From Pyrenopolyporus hunteri (lineage: Eukaryota > Ascomycota > Sordariomycetes > Xylariales > Hypoxylaceae): a DNA stretch of 64,000 bases. Both the position numbers and the translations under genes were made by a program. This document shows positions 1 through 12,323 of this stretch, piece by piece. Location: the NCBI GenBank assembly GCA_902806595.1, contig CADCXC010000040.1, forward strand, positions 124,001 through 188,000, written 5' to 3'. Position 1 is the first letter of the stretch, and the number at the start of each line of letters is the position of its first letter. The notes beneath the pieces are model-generated. The model was not told the DNA's origin, searched no databases, and saw nothing but the letters and a program-made list of their open reading frames with translations.

Positions 1-274
1 TTATATATAATTATTTTTAAATTAATTTAAATTATAAATTTAATACGAGTCGAGTTTTAAAAATTAAAATATTATTATATTAATAATATAAAAAAAAAAA
101 AAAAATTAAAACGCGATTTAAAAAATCGAAGCGAAATCGTATTTTAAATTTCGTTATTAATTTTTTAATAAAATTAAATTATTATATAATATTATAACGG
201 TTTTATATGTCGAATTTTATAAATTTTTTTCGGTAATAATTTTAAACATTATTAAAGGAAATTAAAATTCGATG

Positions 275-880
275 GATAATACATCGTAAAATTAATAAAT
301 AATATATCGTAAAATTAATAAATAACGTATTATAAAGTTAATAAATAACGTATTATAAAGTTAATAAATAACGTATTATAAATTTAACGAATAATACATT
401 ATAAATTTAATAAATAACGTTTTATAAAATTAATAAATAATGTTTTATAAATTAAAAAAATAACGTATTATAAATTTAATAAATAATTTTTTATAAATTC
501 GATAAATATTATATTATAAATTTAATAAATAATATTTTATTAATTTAATAAATAATTTTTTATAAATTTAATAAATATTATAAATATTATATATAAATTT
601 AATAAGTAATTTTTTATAAGTTTAATAAATAACGTATTAAAATTTAATAAATGAAATATTATAATTTAATAAATAAATTTTTATAATTTTAATAAATAAG
701 AATTATAATTTAATTAATGGGGTATTATAAATTTAATGAATAATGCATTAAAATTTAATAGATAAAATATTATAATTTAATAAACGAATTTTTATAATTT
801 TAATAAATAAATAAAAATTATAATTTAATTAATAAAATATTATAAATTTAATAAATAACGCATCGTAAATTTAATTTATT
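275..880. repeat. Degenerate ~22-bp minisatellite
   Basis: A run of imperfect tandem units of about 22 bp, of the form TTAATAAATAACGTATTATA plus AA. The best-preserved copies are at roughly 290-440; later copies drift, lose the CpG and vary in length. It lies wholly within the hypermutated block, so unit divergence can be read as continued point mutation after array expansion. Confidence 0.75.
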
Positions 881-3800
881 AATAAAAATTAAATAATTAA
901 ATCGTTATTATATATAATTTATAATAAATATGTGGAATTTTTAATTATTATTTTCGTAAAAATAATTATTTTTATTTATTTTTAATAAGTAAATATATAA
1001 ATATTAAAAAATAAACTATTAAAATTTATTTTTAAGTGTTATTATATTATACGATTATTTAATGGTAATATTATGAAAATAATTAATAATATAATACGAA
1101 ATAATTTTATTATTTTATTTTAATATTTATAAAATTTTTAAAATTATAATTTAATATATTATTTTTTATTTTTAACGTTTAAACTTTTAATTTATAAATT
1201 TAAATAAAATAATATATTTATATTAAAAATATTACGAAATAATATTACGAGTAATAATTATATAAAAATCATTTATAATTAATATTTTTTTACTTTTTAT
1301 ATATATGTTATATATATTTTATAATATAAAATATTATAAAATATAAATTTTATAAATAAATATATAAATAAATAAAAAAAAAATAATAAAATTTAACTTA
1401 TCGTTTTTTTAATTTATTTAATTTTTTATAAAAAAAATTTAATCGATTTTATATATATTTAAATAAAAAAAATTTTATTTTTATTATAATATTACGCATT
1501 AATTTAACTTTATTATATTAACGTTAAAACGTAAAAAAATGATTTCACCGTTAATTACGTTTATATAAAATTACGGGTTTTCGAATTATATTATTTTTTT
1601 TTTTATTAATTTTCGAGAAGGGGTATTATATTTAAAAGTAATTAAATCGAATATTTTAAAACTACCGTCGAAATAAACTTTTTATAAAAGAAAAAAAATA
1701 TTATATTTTTAATATAAATATATTTAATCGATTTTATAATATTATATAATTAATTATTTAATAATTTTATTAATATATTATAACGTATTTTATTAATAAA
1801 TTTTAAATTTAACGGTTTTATTAATATAATTAAATAATAATAATTTAAAACGTATATATTAAAAAATCGATTATATATATTTTCGTTTATTTAACATTCG
1901 AAAATAACGGTATGTTTAAAGTTAAATTATTTCGAATTATTTATAAAATTCGTAATAATAAATTCGAAATCGTTAATTATTTTTTTAAATTAACGTAATA
2001 TAAAATCGTATATTATAAAAAAATTATTTAACGAAATATTTCGATATATAACACTTTAAAAATACATATAATTTAATTTTTATAACGTGTTATAAAAGAT
2101 ATATAAGTATATTTATTTTCGAAGTAAAAAGTTCGAAATCGAAAATTATACGCATTAATAAGAAAAAAAATTTTCGAAAAAATGAAAAATTAACGATATT
2201 ATTATATAAATATTTATAAAATTTATAAGTTCGAAGTATTTCAATTATATCTTTTAAATTATAATAAAGTTAAAATATATAAATCGTTAAATAATGTTAA
2301 TTTCGTTACGTATTATCGTCGACATTATTTTAAAATTATATTATTTAACGGGGATAATTTTTACGGTAATAACTTAATTAATGTTTATTTATATATTCGT
2401 TTTAATAAAATCGTACGTTTTTACTTCGAATAATTTACGGTGAAAAATATAATCGTTAATATAATATTAATTAACGTAAAAAATAATATCAAATTTAAAA
2501 TTTAAATATTTTTTATTAAAATAAATTTAATAAAAAAGTTTATTTCGATATAAAATAAAATACTTTTTATTTATTTTTTTTAAAATAAATATTAAAATTA
2601 ATTTAAACTTTTCGAAATATATTCGATTATTTTTATAATAAAAAACGATTATTTTTTTTACCCGTAAAATTTTATCGATACCGTTTTTTTCGTAACTTAA
2701 ATATATAAATAAATAATTATCGAATATAATTATTAATAAAAATTACTTAAATATTTTCGTAAAAAAAATTAATTTTATAATAAATGTCGATATAAATTTA
2801 AATTTAATTTTTATTAAAATATTTACGTTTTCGCGTAAACGTTTAAATATTTTTCGTTTAATCGTTTATTCGATATTAAACCCCTCGAATTTTTACGAAG
2901 TATTTAAAAAAAAATAAATTCGATTTTAATTATTTACGTTCGTAAAATCGATTTTTACGAATTTATAATAATAATTAAAATTTTTTAAATATAATCGATT
3001 TATGATTTTTATAATTTAAATTATAAAAATTTAAATCGTTTTATTATTTTTAATTATTTTTAAAAATTTAATTAATATAAAAAAAATATTTATTATTATA
3101 ATTATATTATTATTTAAAATATTAAAATTATACGAAATATTTACTTAAATAATTATAATATATAACGTTTAATTATTAAATAAAAAAATATAATTTTAAA
3201 AAAAATAAATTTAATTAATAAAATAATAATTATAAATTAATTAATTATAAAAATAAAAATTTATTTACGTAATATTATATCATTAAATTATAATATTAAA
3301 GAAATTAAGAAATAAATTTAAGTATTTATTTAAATTTAAATTTTATAAAAAAAATTATTAACGGTAAATAATATTTAAAACGTTAAATCGTATATAACCG
3401 TTATATATATTATTAAAATACGAGTATTAAATTCGAATTATATATATATATATATATATAAAAAAAATTTAAAGTTATTATTTTAAAAGTATATTTATTA
3501 TAATAATAAATACGTTTATTTTTATTTTATTTTATTTTTTTTAAAAATATATTTAAAATTTTTTAAAAAAAAATACATATTATAATTAAAAATTCCGCGG
3601 TTATAAATAATATATAATATATAACTTAACGTAAAAAAATGTTATAAATTTTATTAATAAACGTATTAAATTAAAAAGATAAATTATTATAAAGTTTTAA
3701 ATATAATATATTTAAATTAATAAAATATAATATATATATAATTAAAATTTTTTTTATTTTATTTTTATTATAAAAATTATTTTAATTTTAAAAATGTATA

Positions 3801-5760
3801 AATATAATACATTAACTTACTTATTAAAATATAATAAATTTAAACGGTTTATTTTAAAAATATAAATATTAATATATAATATTATAATATAATTTAAATA
3901 TTATTATAATTTTTATTATATAAAATTTAAAATATATATACGAAACTTTTAATCATAATATTTATACGTATTTAAACTTTTTTATAAATTTAAATAAATT
4001 ATTTTTATTAATTAATAAAATAATTATTATATTATATTTATATAATAATTTTATTATTATTTATAAATTTTATTTAATTTTTATTATATCGTTTATAATT
4101 TATTAAATTATAAACCTATAAAATTAAATAATTATATTACAATAAATAAAAATAATTATTAAAAAAAATAAATATTTTTTTAATTATAAAAAAAAAAAAA
4201 AAAATTATAATATTTAATAATTATTTTTTTTAATATTATTAACCCCTTTTATTAACGAAGCTAATTAAAAAAATGCTTTTAAATTATTAAAAATATAAAA
4301 TTTTTACCGTTTTGCCGTCGAAGCGACTTAATTAAATTATAAATGAAAATTATATAAATTTAAATTTATAAACGTCGAAAAAATCATATTAAAAGTTCAC
4401 TTAAATAAAAAAAAACGTAAAAAATTATATCGAATAAAAAATAAATATTTTATATTTAACGTAAAAAATTAACGATCGAATGAATTTAAATTTAATAATT
4501 AAAATTAATAAAATTTTCGTAAACGATTATTCGTTTTCGTTTATTTAAACTTAATATTAATTAAAAAGTATTTTTATTATTTGTTTTTAAATTTAACGAT
4601 TACGTTAATTATTTTACCGTTTATTTTATCGAATATACGTATATACGTACATATTTTATTTTTTTATTATTAATATTACCGTTAATTTTAACGTCGACAT
4701 TACGTATAAATTTTTTTTTAATATTTAATATCCCGTTAAATAACCCGCATTTTAACGGGTCGGGTAATAAAATAAATACGTTAATCGAAAAAATAAAAAA
4801 ATAAAAACTTGGTTTTTTAAAAATTCGATTAAAACGATAAACTTTATTATTTAAAATTAAATATTAAATAATAATATATCGATGACGTTTATTTTACTTC
4901 GATTATATAAGATAGTTTTAAATAAAAATAAAGAAAAATAATAAAAAGTATTTATAAATAAAAATAAATCGTTAAATACGAATATATAATTAATAATATA
5001 ATAAAATAACTTATTAATCATATATTTATATTTATTTCGATAATTTATTTCTACTTATAAATTAATATATATTCGATTATAATTATTTCTTTTATTAAAT
5101 TTAAAAAAAATTTTACTTATAATATTATATAATAATTATATATTATTTTCTTTACCGTTTTTATTATTTTTTTTTATTATTTAAAAGTATAAAATTTATT
5201 AATTAACGGTTCGATAATTTAAATTAATCGTATATTTAAATATTATTTATTAACATTAAATTTAATAGTTTTATTATATATTTTTAATTTATAATTTTCT
5301 AAAATAAAATAATAATTTTTCGTAATATAATTTAGAAAAAATTACTATAAAAATTAATGTCGATATATTATTAAACCTTTTATTAAAATGTTTATATATA
5401 TTAAATATTAAAAGTTAAACGTTAATAATTTAACCATTTATTAAAGGGGAAAAAAACCGATATAATTATATAAATTTAATAACGTTTAAAGTTTTTTATA
5501 TATTATATTTATTTTTTAAAAATTATTCGAAGTTAATCGAAAAGTTAAATGTCGATTTTATTTTAAATATAACGTTAATATAAAAAATCTTAAATATTTA
5601 ATATTTATTTTTATATATATTATAATTATTAATTATTTTTTTAAAATAAAATAAAATATATTTATTATTAATAAAATTAAACGATTTAATTATCGATTTT
5701 ATTTTCGATGTCGAAATATTTTAAATAAATGGTATCGATTTATAAAATAAAAAATTATTA

Positions 5761-5935
5761 ATACGATTTATAATATTAAAAATTAAAAATTAAATTTTAT
5801 TAATATTATAAAAAAAAAAAAAAAAAAAAAATTAAACCGCGGTTTTATATATAAGTTTTAACGGTATATTCGATCGAAGTTTTAATATCGATTATTTAAA
5901 AAAGTTAAATTAATCGTATTAAATTACGATAATTA
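5761..5935 (+). repeat. Decayed dispersed repeat, copy A
   Basis: About 170 bp: an AT segment, a tract of about 20 A, then a core that starts near GGTTTTATATATAAGTTTTA and continues to about 5,935. The whole segment matches the reverse complement of about 9,132-9,300, and its core (5,828-5,935) matches about 9,304-9,410 in direct orientation. Differences are nearly all C/T or G/A, as expected after RIP. The element type is unknown; it may be the end of a retroelement or DNA transposon. Confidence 0.7.
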
Positions 5936-8900
5936 CGATGTTACGTTAATAAAAGTTATATTTATTTTTATTTTTATCGATGTTATTTTAATTACCCGTT
6001 TATTATAAAACGGTGATTTTTCGATATATTTTAATTAAACGTAAATAAGGAAAATATATTTAAAATATTATTATTCGATAATATATTAATAGTTTTTTCG
6101 TTCGATATCGAAAAATATCGCTCGAAAATTTCGATTTATTATTAATATTATTAAAAAAAATAAACGAAGTAAAATAATTTTAATATTAATATAAATTAAA
6201 ATAATATTATTTTTAATTAATAAAAAATAAATAATTTTAAAATAAATATTTTAATATATATTTAATATAATTAATTAAATACGTTTTTAAAGTAAATTAT
6301 TCGATTATTATTATTTTAATTTAAGAATTTAAAAAATAATATATTTTATTAAAGTCGTTTATCGATTTAAAAAAAAATAAATTAATTACGTCGTTTTTTT
6401 TATTTAATTTTTCGTTATTTATTATTATATTATTAATAATTAAATTTACAAATATATTATTTATTATTTTTTTATTATTTTTCGCGTTTTTCACGGTAAA
6501 TAATGTAAAAGTAATATTTTTAAAAAAATAATAAATATTTAAGTTATTTAAAAATAAAAATAGGTTAAATTTTATTAACGAATAAATTTAAATAATATAT
6601 TTTTATAAATAAAATTAACCGGCGAAAAAACGTTAATTATAAATTAAATTTAATAAATACGATAAATTTTTTAATTTAATTATTATATAAGAAAAATTAT
6701 TTAAGTTTAAAAAAAAGTTAATAATAATAAGCGGTATAAAAGTGTAATAATGTTAATGTTTATATTATTAAAATTATAATAAAATAATTATCGGTGAGTT
6801 ATTTTATATTAAAGCGAAATAGGCGTTTTATTTTTTTTTTTTATTACTTTTTTTTATTTTTTTAAAAGGTTTATATATACGTTTAAATTATTATATATTA
6901 TTAAACGTGTATATTTTTTTATTAAATATTATTTATATTATATAATATTTAAGCGAGTAATTAATTAAAAACGTAGTTAAATTATTATAAAATTATTATA
7001 TAAAATAATATTATTAATACCATTTAAAACTTATAAATTAATTAAGTTAATTTTTTATTTAAACGATAATTTTCATTAAAATAATATTTTTTAAAAATAA
7101 TATTATTTTTATTTATATTATTACTCGTATAATTTAAACGGAGTTATTATTTCGTAAATATTATAACGTAATTCGTAATACGTTTAAAAATTTTATTAAT
7201 TTTTTTTTTATATTAAATTTATAATATTTTTAACCGTAATTTTCCCGTTTTCGACTACTTTTATCTTTATTTTTTCGCACTCGTTTAACGTTATGTTAAA
7301 TATTAAAATAAATAAATAATTAATAATTTAAAACCTTTTATTAAAATATATAATTAAATCGAATATAATTAATAAATATTTAAATATTTATTTTAAATAA
7401 ATTAATGTATAAATATAAATATTTATAAAATAAATCGATAAGTATTTAAATATTTATTAAATAATTAAAAAATAATGTTAAAATTTATTAATTATAATTA
7501 TTATTTAAATTAATAAACCCTTTAATTTTATTTTTTTATAATTTAAAAATAAATTATATTCGATGATTTTTCTTTTTAAAATATTTTAAAAATAATAATT
7601 TAATTAATATTAATAAAAATTTATTCGAAATTTATTCGTTAATATATTTTAAAATATAAATAAATATATTTTTTATAATACTTTTTTATATAAACCCGCG
7701 TTTTTTATAAAAATTTATATTTTTTATAATAATTTATATTTTTTATAATAATTTTTTTATATTTTATTTCCTTTAAAATATTTACGTATTAATTTTATTT
7801 TATAATTTTAAATATTTAATTTTTATATTTCGAAATTTCGATTAAATATATTATATATTTTTTAATATTATTATATTAAATTAAACTAATAAAATTCGAA
7901 AATTTTATTATATTTATTTTTAAAATATTTTCGAATAAATTAAATAAATAATAAATAAACTTATTACGAAGTATTTATTTTCGACGATAATATATTAATA
8001 TTATTATTTTTAAATAAAACGATTAATTTACTACTTTTATAATAATTAAATTAAAGGCGATTAATTTTATTAATATTAAATAAAGTTTTAATTAAAATTA
8101 AGTGAAATTTTTTAATTAAAATTTAAAAAAAAAAGAAATTTTTTTTTAAAATTTATATAATCGATTATTTATTATATCGACGATAATAATAAACGGTTAA
8201 AAATAATTAATAACGTTATTTTAATCGATTATATTATTTAAATTTTAATAAAAATTAAAAAAATCCTCGTAAATAAATTAATAATAAAAATAATTCGAAA
8301 TTAATAAATAAAGTTAATTTCGTATTTTTTTATTTTTTTAATTAATTAATAATATTTATTATTAATTTAAATTAAAATAAACTATTACTTTTAATAATCG
8401 TAATTATAATCGAAGTTATTAATATCGAAAATTAAAATTAATATAATTTTAATTATTAATTAATAATTTCGAAAGTAAATTAATTTATATATATTTTTAT
8501 TATTAAATATAATTTTTAATTATTTATAACTATTTACGTAATAATTATTAACATTATTTTACTTTTAAAATATATTTACGTAAATTATAAAATAAATTAA
8601 AATTTTTTTTAATATTATATCGTTTTATTTAATTATTTTTATAATATTTACGTTAAATATTATTATAATAATAATAATAATAAATGTTTTTATTGACGTA
8701 ATATATATTATTTTATTAATATATATTAAATAATTAATTTAATTATTATAAACGTAAAAAAATATATATAGGTAAATAATATATTTAAAATTATTTTTAA
8801 GTCGTTTTTAATATTTATTTAAACCGAAAAATCGATATCGATTTTAACTTTCGTTTTTAAAATAATTAAAAATATTAAAATTTAATTATTCGATATAATT

Positions 8901-9131
8901 AATTAAATTTAAAAATTTAAACGTAAAAAGTTAATTATTAATATTTAATATTATATATAAATATTATTATATATATAATATATTTAAATAATTATTTATT
9001 TTATTATATTTTTATTTATATTTATTTATTATTTATTTATTTTACGATATTAAAATTTTTATCGTATATTATAAAATTTTAAAAGTTAAAATAATTCGAT
9101 TAAAAATATAACGAAATATATAAACTTTTAA

Positions 9132-9410
9132 ATTATTACGATTTAATACGGTTAAATTAATTTTATTAAATAATAAATATCGAAGTTTTAATTAATTACG
9201 CCGTTAAAACTTATATATAAAACCGTAATTTAATTTTTTTTTTTTTTTTTTTTATAATATTAACGAAATTTAATTTTTAATTTTTAATATTACGCGTTAT
9301 ATTAAAATTAAATTACGGTTTTATATATAAATTTTAATTATATAATCGATCGAAATTTCGATATCGATTATTTAATAAAGTTAAATTAATTATATTAAAT
9401 CGTAATAAAA
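9132..9410. repeat. Inverted pair of the same decayed repeat (copies B and C)
   Basis: Two arms of about 106 bp (about 9,132-9,237 on the minus strand and 9,304-9,410 on the plus strand) are reverse complements of each other around a spacer of about 66 bp that contains a T tract of about 20. Both arms match copy A near 5,828-5,935, and arm B plus spacer match copy A over its full length. This looks like two copies abutting head to head, or the terminal repeats of a small element, later hit by RIP. Confidence 0.7.
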
Positions 9411-9893
9411 AAAAAAATTATAAAGTTTATATATATTAAAATAAAATAACGAAATTATTTTATATTACGTTATCGATAATTTATTATTTTTTAAAAACCG
9501 TATATAATAATGTAATTTTATATTAAAATATTCGTTATAACGATAATAATAATAAATATATTTTTATTAAATATTTTATCGTTTTATACGATAAAAATTT
9601 AAAATATAAATTTTTAAAAAAAATATAAATATCGATTAATATAAAGTTAATTTATTTATAATTTTTAAATATATATAACTTAATTAATTTTTTTTATTTT
9701 TTTATTTTTTATTATATAATCGTATGATTTTATTTCGGTTATTTATTAACGATTTTTTATTTATTTAATATTATATATTTATAATGATTTTTTTATTATA
9801 ATTTTATTTAATCTATAAAAATAAATTTATTATTTTTTTTAATTATATTATAAATTTATCATTTAATTAAATAATTATATAATCTAATGGTAT

Positions 9894-12323
9894 ATGCCTT
9901 GTAACCCTTTATGGTTTTCACGTGACTACAGTTAAAAAGTGGGTCTGACATCTGGAAATTTTTCGATTTGGCGGTTTGGCGGAAAATCTTCTTACGGTCC
10001 GGCGTGGACTTCGCAGCGAGGGTCCCGGGCCTGTGGAAATCGCTCATGTCTCTCGTATCTCTCATGTCTCTCATGTCTTTCATGTCTTTCATGTCTCAAA
10101 TAACCTGGTCCAGACCTCAGTCCTTAGGGCTAAGCGACTCACCTTGTCCACCCGCATTTCGTCCTCAGCTTGTACATCCGACTTTATTGGACATCGCGAC
10201 TATGCAGCTTCGAAAGAGACGCTCTCGCAGGTTCCACAGCGTTGTGTCGCATCACATTCCCATGGCGGGGAACCGATCCTGAACTCTTGGGATGAGCCAA
10301 GTCCTCGCCATAAGACAACAATTCCTGGGCTAGTCACAAATCCGACAATCATCAGCCAGAACGCTGTACGTCCTGCACCGAGACAGACCAGGCCGTCGCG
10401 AATTACCGCCGTGAATTACCGCCCCCCCCCCCCGCCCGGACTGTACTGCTATCCAGTTGCAAAGTCAAAACCGGCGGCGTTGTCCACGTTCACGTCTCCG
10501 GATAAGACCCTGTCTTTCGGGGATTAGGTTCCCCATCTGCCCTTGCGAGTACCGAATTATTCTCGGGTTGACACCCTTACTCCTTAGCAAGCGGCGCAAC
10601 GTCGGTCACTGGTGTTGGCCAGGGAAAAGCCTCCTGTGGGCAAGCGCCTTGGCATGCCGAGGCGCTGTTGACGTCTCTTTCTTCTCGGCGGTGACCTCGA
10701 ATGTCTCGGGGGCTGGAGAGTTTAGTTCGATGGAGGAAGGGGGGGGGTATATGTGCGTATGCGCGTGCTTCTTGCGTTGTGCTCCCCTAGATATAGAATC
10801 TGATTGAACGATCGCTGCTTACTATAGGTTACAAAGATAGATTTGCGAACTAAGACCAAAGAAGGCATATATGTATTGTATAGGTATATAACACATAAAT
10901 CTACTATACAGGCAGCTAGCTCCACGCAGGCGAGTAGTAGGGAGGTATGGTATGTAGGTATGTATGTATGTTACGAGGCCGCGTGGGCGCTACCTGAATA
11001 GGTACATAATTTGGCGTGGGGAGATTTGGGGGGATGGGGATGGGGATGTGTTAGTCGTGACTGTGCCTGTTCAAGGACTTCCTTAGTCCCCTCTAGAAAT
11101 GCCTTTGCGGCTGACCATTCGGCTGCTCTCGGTATGCCGTGCGGTCTACGCCGTTCGGGGCATTTGGGCCAAGGTACTACCTGATGATGTTAACTACAGC
11201 AGGTGGACGATAATAGTCCGGCCCTCGAGCGTCTAAACTGCCAAGGATACAAAACCCCGTTCGAGAGCAATGTCACGTTCTGTTTGCTCGATATACGTAA
11301 CCTCCCTACCTAACATTGATCTACACGGGAACTGGGCAGTTGGAGTAGTTCGGGGAACAATCCACAGATGACGATCAGAGGCTAGTCGCCTGGTTATCCT
11401 AATAGAAAATGCGAAACGAATTCGAGCAAGCCAACATAACTCTTCCCCTTGTCCTCCCCTCGTTCTTCCCCTCGTTCTCCCCACAGTGGCTGGGGCTTAA
11501 ATATCAAGCAGCTCCTCTATCCCCCGGAGGATTGCTGGGCTTGGTATGTCTCCCGTACCCCCTTGCTTCCTCCTCTTTCGACGTAACCTTTATATCATAG
11601 CTTCTACATGTAGTGCTCGGGTGCGCGCACATGGGGGCGTCCGCCGACATTTCCGGAGAGGGGACCGATCGTCGGTTGGTTTGGCCAAGCTGAAAGAGCG
11701 TGCTGTCTTTGTTCTCGGCCTGGATTTTCGAACGGGAAGATGGGTTCCTGAAGAGGGGTCTCGATGAACTAGGCCAGTCGAGTTCGCGTGGCACCGCTCT
11801 CGGGTACTTTCTCAACTCTCATGACTTGTAGCCACCGCGGCCTGTCGGTATCTACCCATATATCTGCCCAATCATCATCATTGTAACTCGCATATGCCAT
11901 CCCGGTAACGTCAGGGATCCCATTCCCTTCCCCCGCACCACCCCAAGATGATTATCTCCCAGACCGCTTAGGAACTTGGAAAGGAAGCTAGCTAATTAGC
12001 GAAAGGGGACAAAAGAAAAAGGTAATAAAATAAAGAATAATAAAAATAAGATGGTCTCGAGGTTGGGGTAATCTTACGACTGGGATGGTCATCAGCTTTA
12101 AAAAAAGTAATAAGATAAACCGCATTACCTATCATTGTACGGATTACATACCGATATATATATATATATATATATACCTATGTATACCCACCGAGGTATC
12201 TTTCGTCTATCTGAGTTTCATCCCAAATACCACCGAGTTCCTCCTAACTCCGGGTCTTCGTATGTTCTCCCGGGAACAACCAACGCACAGATAGGAGCTT
12301 CTATGCCTAACGATTGATAAGCA
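9894..12323. other. Intergenic region beside the AT block
   Basis: About 2.4 kb of normal-composition DNA between the AT block and the JEN-like gene. Short reading frames occur here (for example about 9,976-10,527) but they are low-complexity, overlap in several frames and match nothing I recognise. Visible landmarks are a 9-bp tandem repeat (10,043-10,096), a C tract near 10,422, a G tract near 10,740, GTAT/GTAG-type short repeats near 10,950, and a (TA)n stretch near 12,152-12,177 about 150 bp upstream of the JEN-like start codon. I see no gene. Confidence 0.6.
10043..10096 (+). repeat. 9-bp tandem repeat, six units
   Basis: Six consecutive units of consensus CTCATGTCT (variants CTCGTATCT and TTCATGTCT). 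Because the unit is a multiple of three, it keeps reading frames open and creates a false repetitive ORF in this stretch. Confidence 0.85.

Larger units (their letters stand above)
1..9893. repeat. AT-rich, hypermutated (RIP-like) block
   Basis: Almost pure A+T sequence with no credible open reading frame. The remaining C and G bases are mostly in CpG steps (acg, tcg, cgaa contexts); CpA, CpT and CpC are rare on both strands. That is what saturating C-to-T mutation of repeats (RIP) leaves when CpG is the least favoured target. Homopolymer A and T tracts (for example around 5,811-5,830 and 9,234-9,253) and decayed repeat copies lie inside. The right edge is sharp: within about 20 bp near 9,893 the sequence changes to normal composition. 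It is probably relic transposon DNA packed as heterochromatin; a centromere flank or a subtelomere are alternatives the window cannot separate. No telomere repeat is visible at position 1. Confidence 0.9.

Noticed and set aside
275..880. CRISPR-like array
   Set aside because: Units are contiguous, degenerate and without unique spacers; the organism is a fungus.
9976..10527. 183-codon plus-strand reading frame
   Set aside because: It is held open by a 9-bp tandem repeat and low-complexity sequence, overlaps a frame of similar length in another phase, and has no domain or splice pattern.
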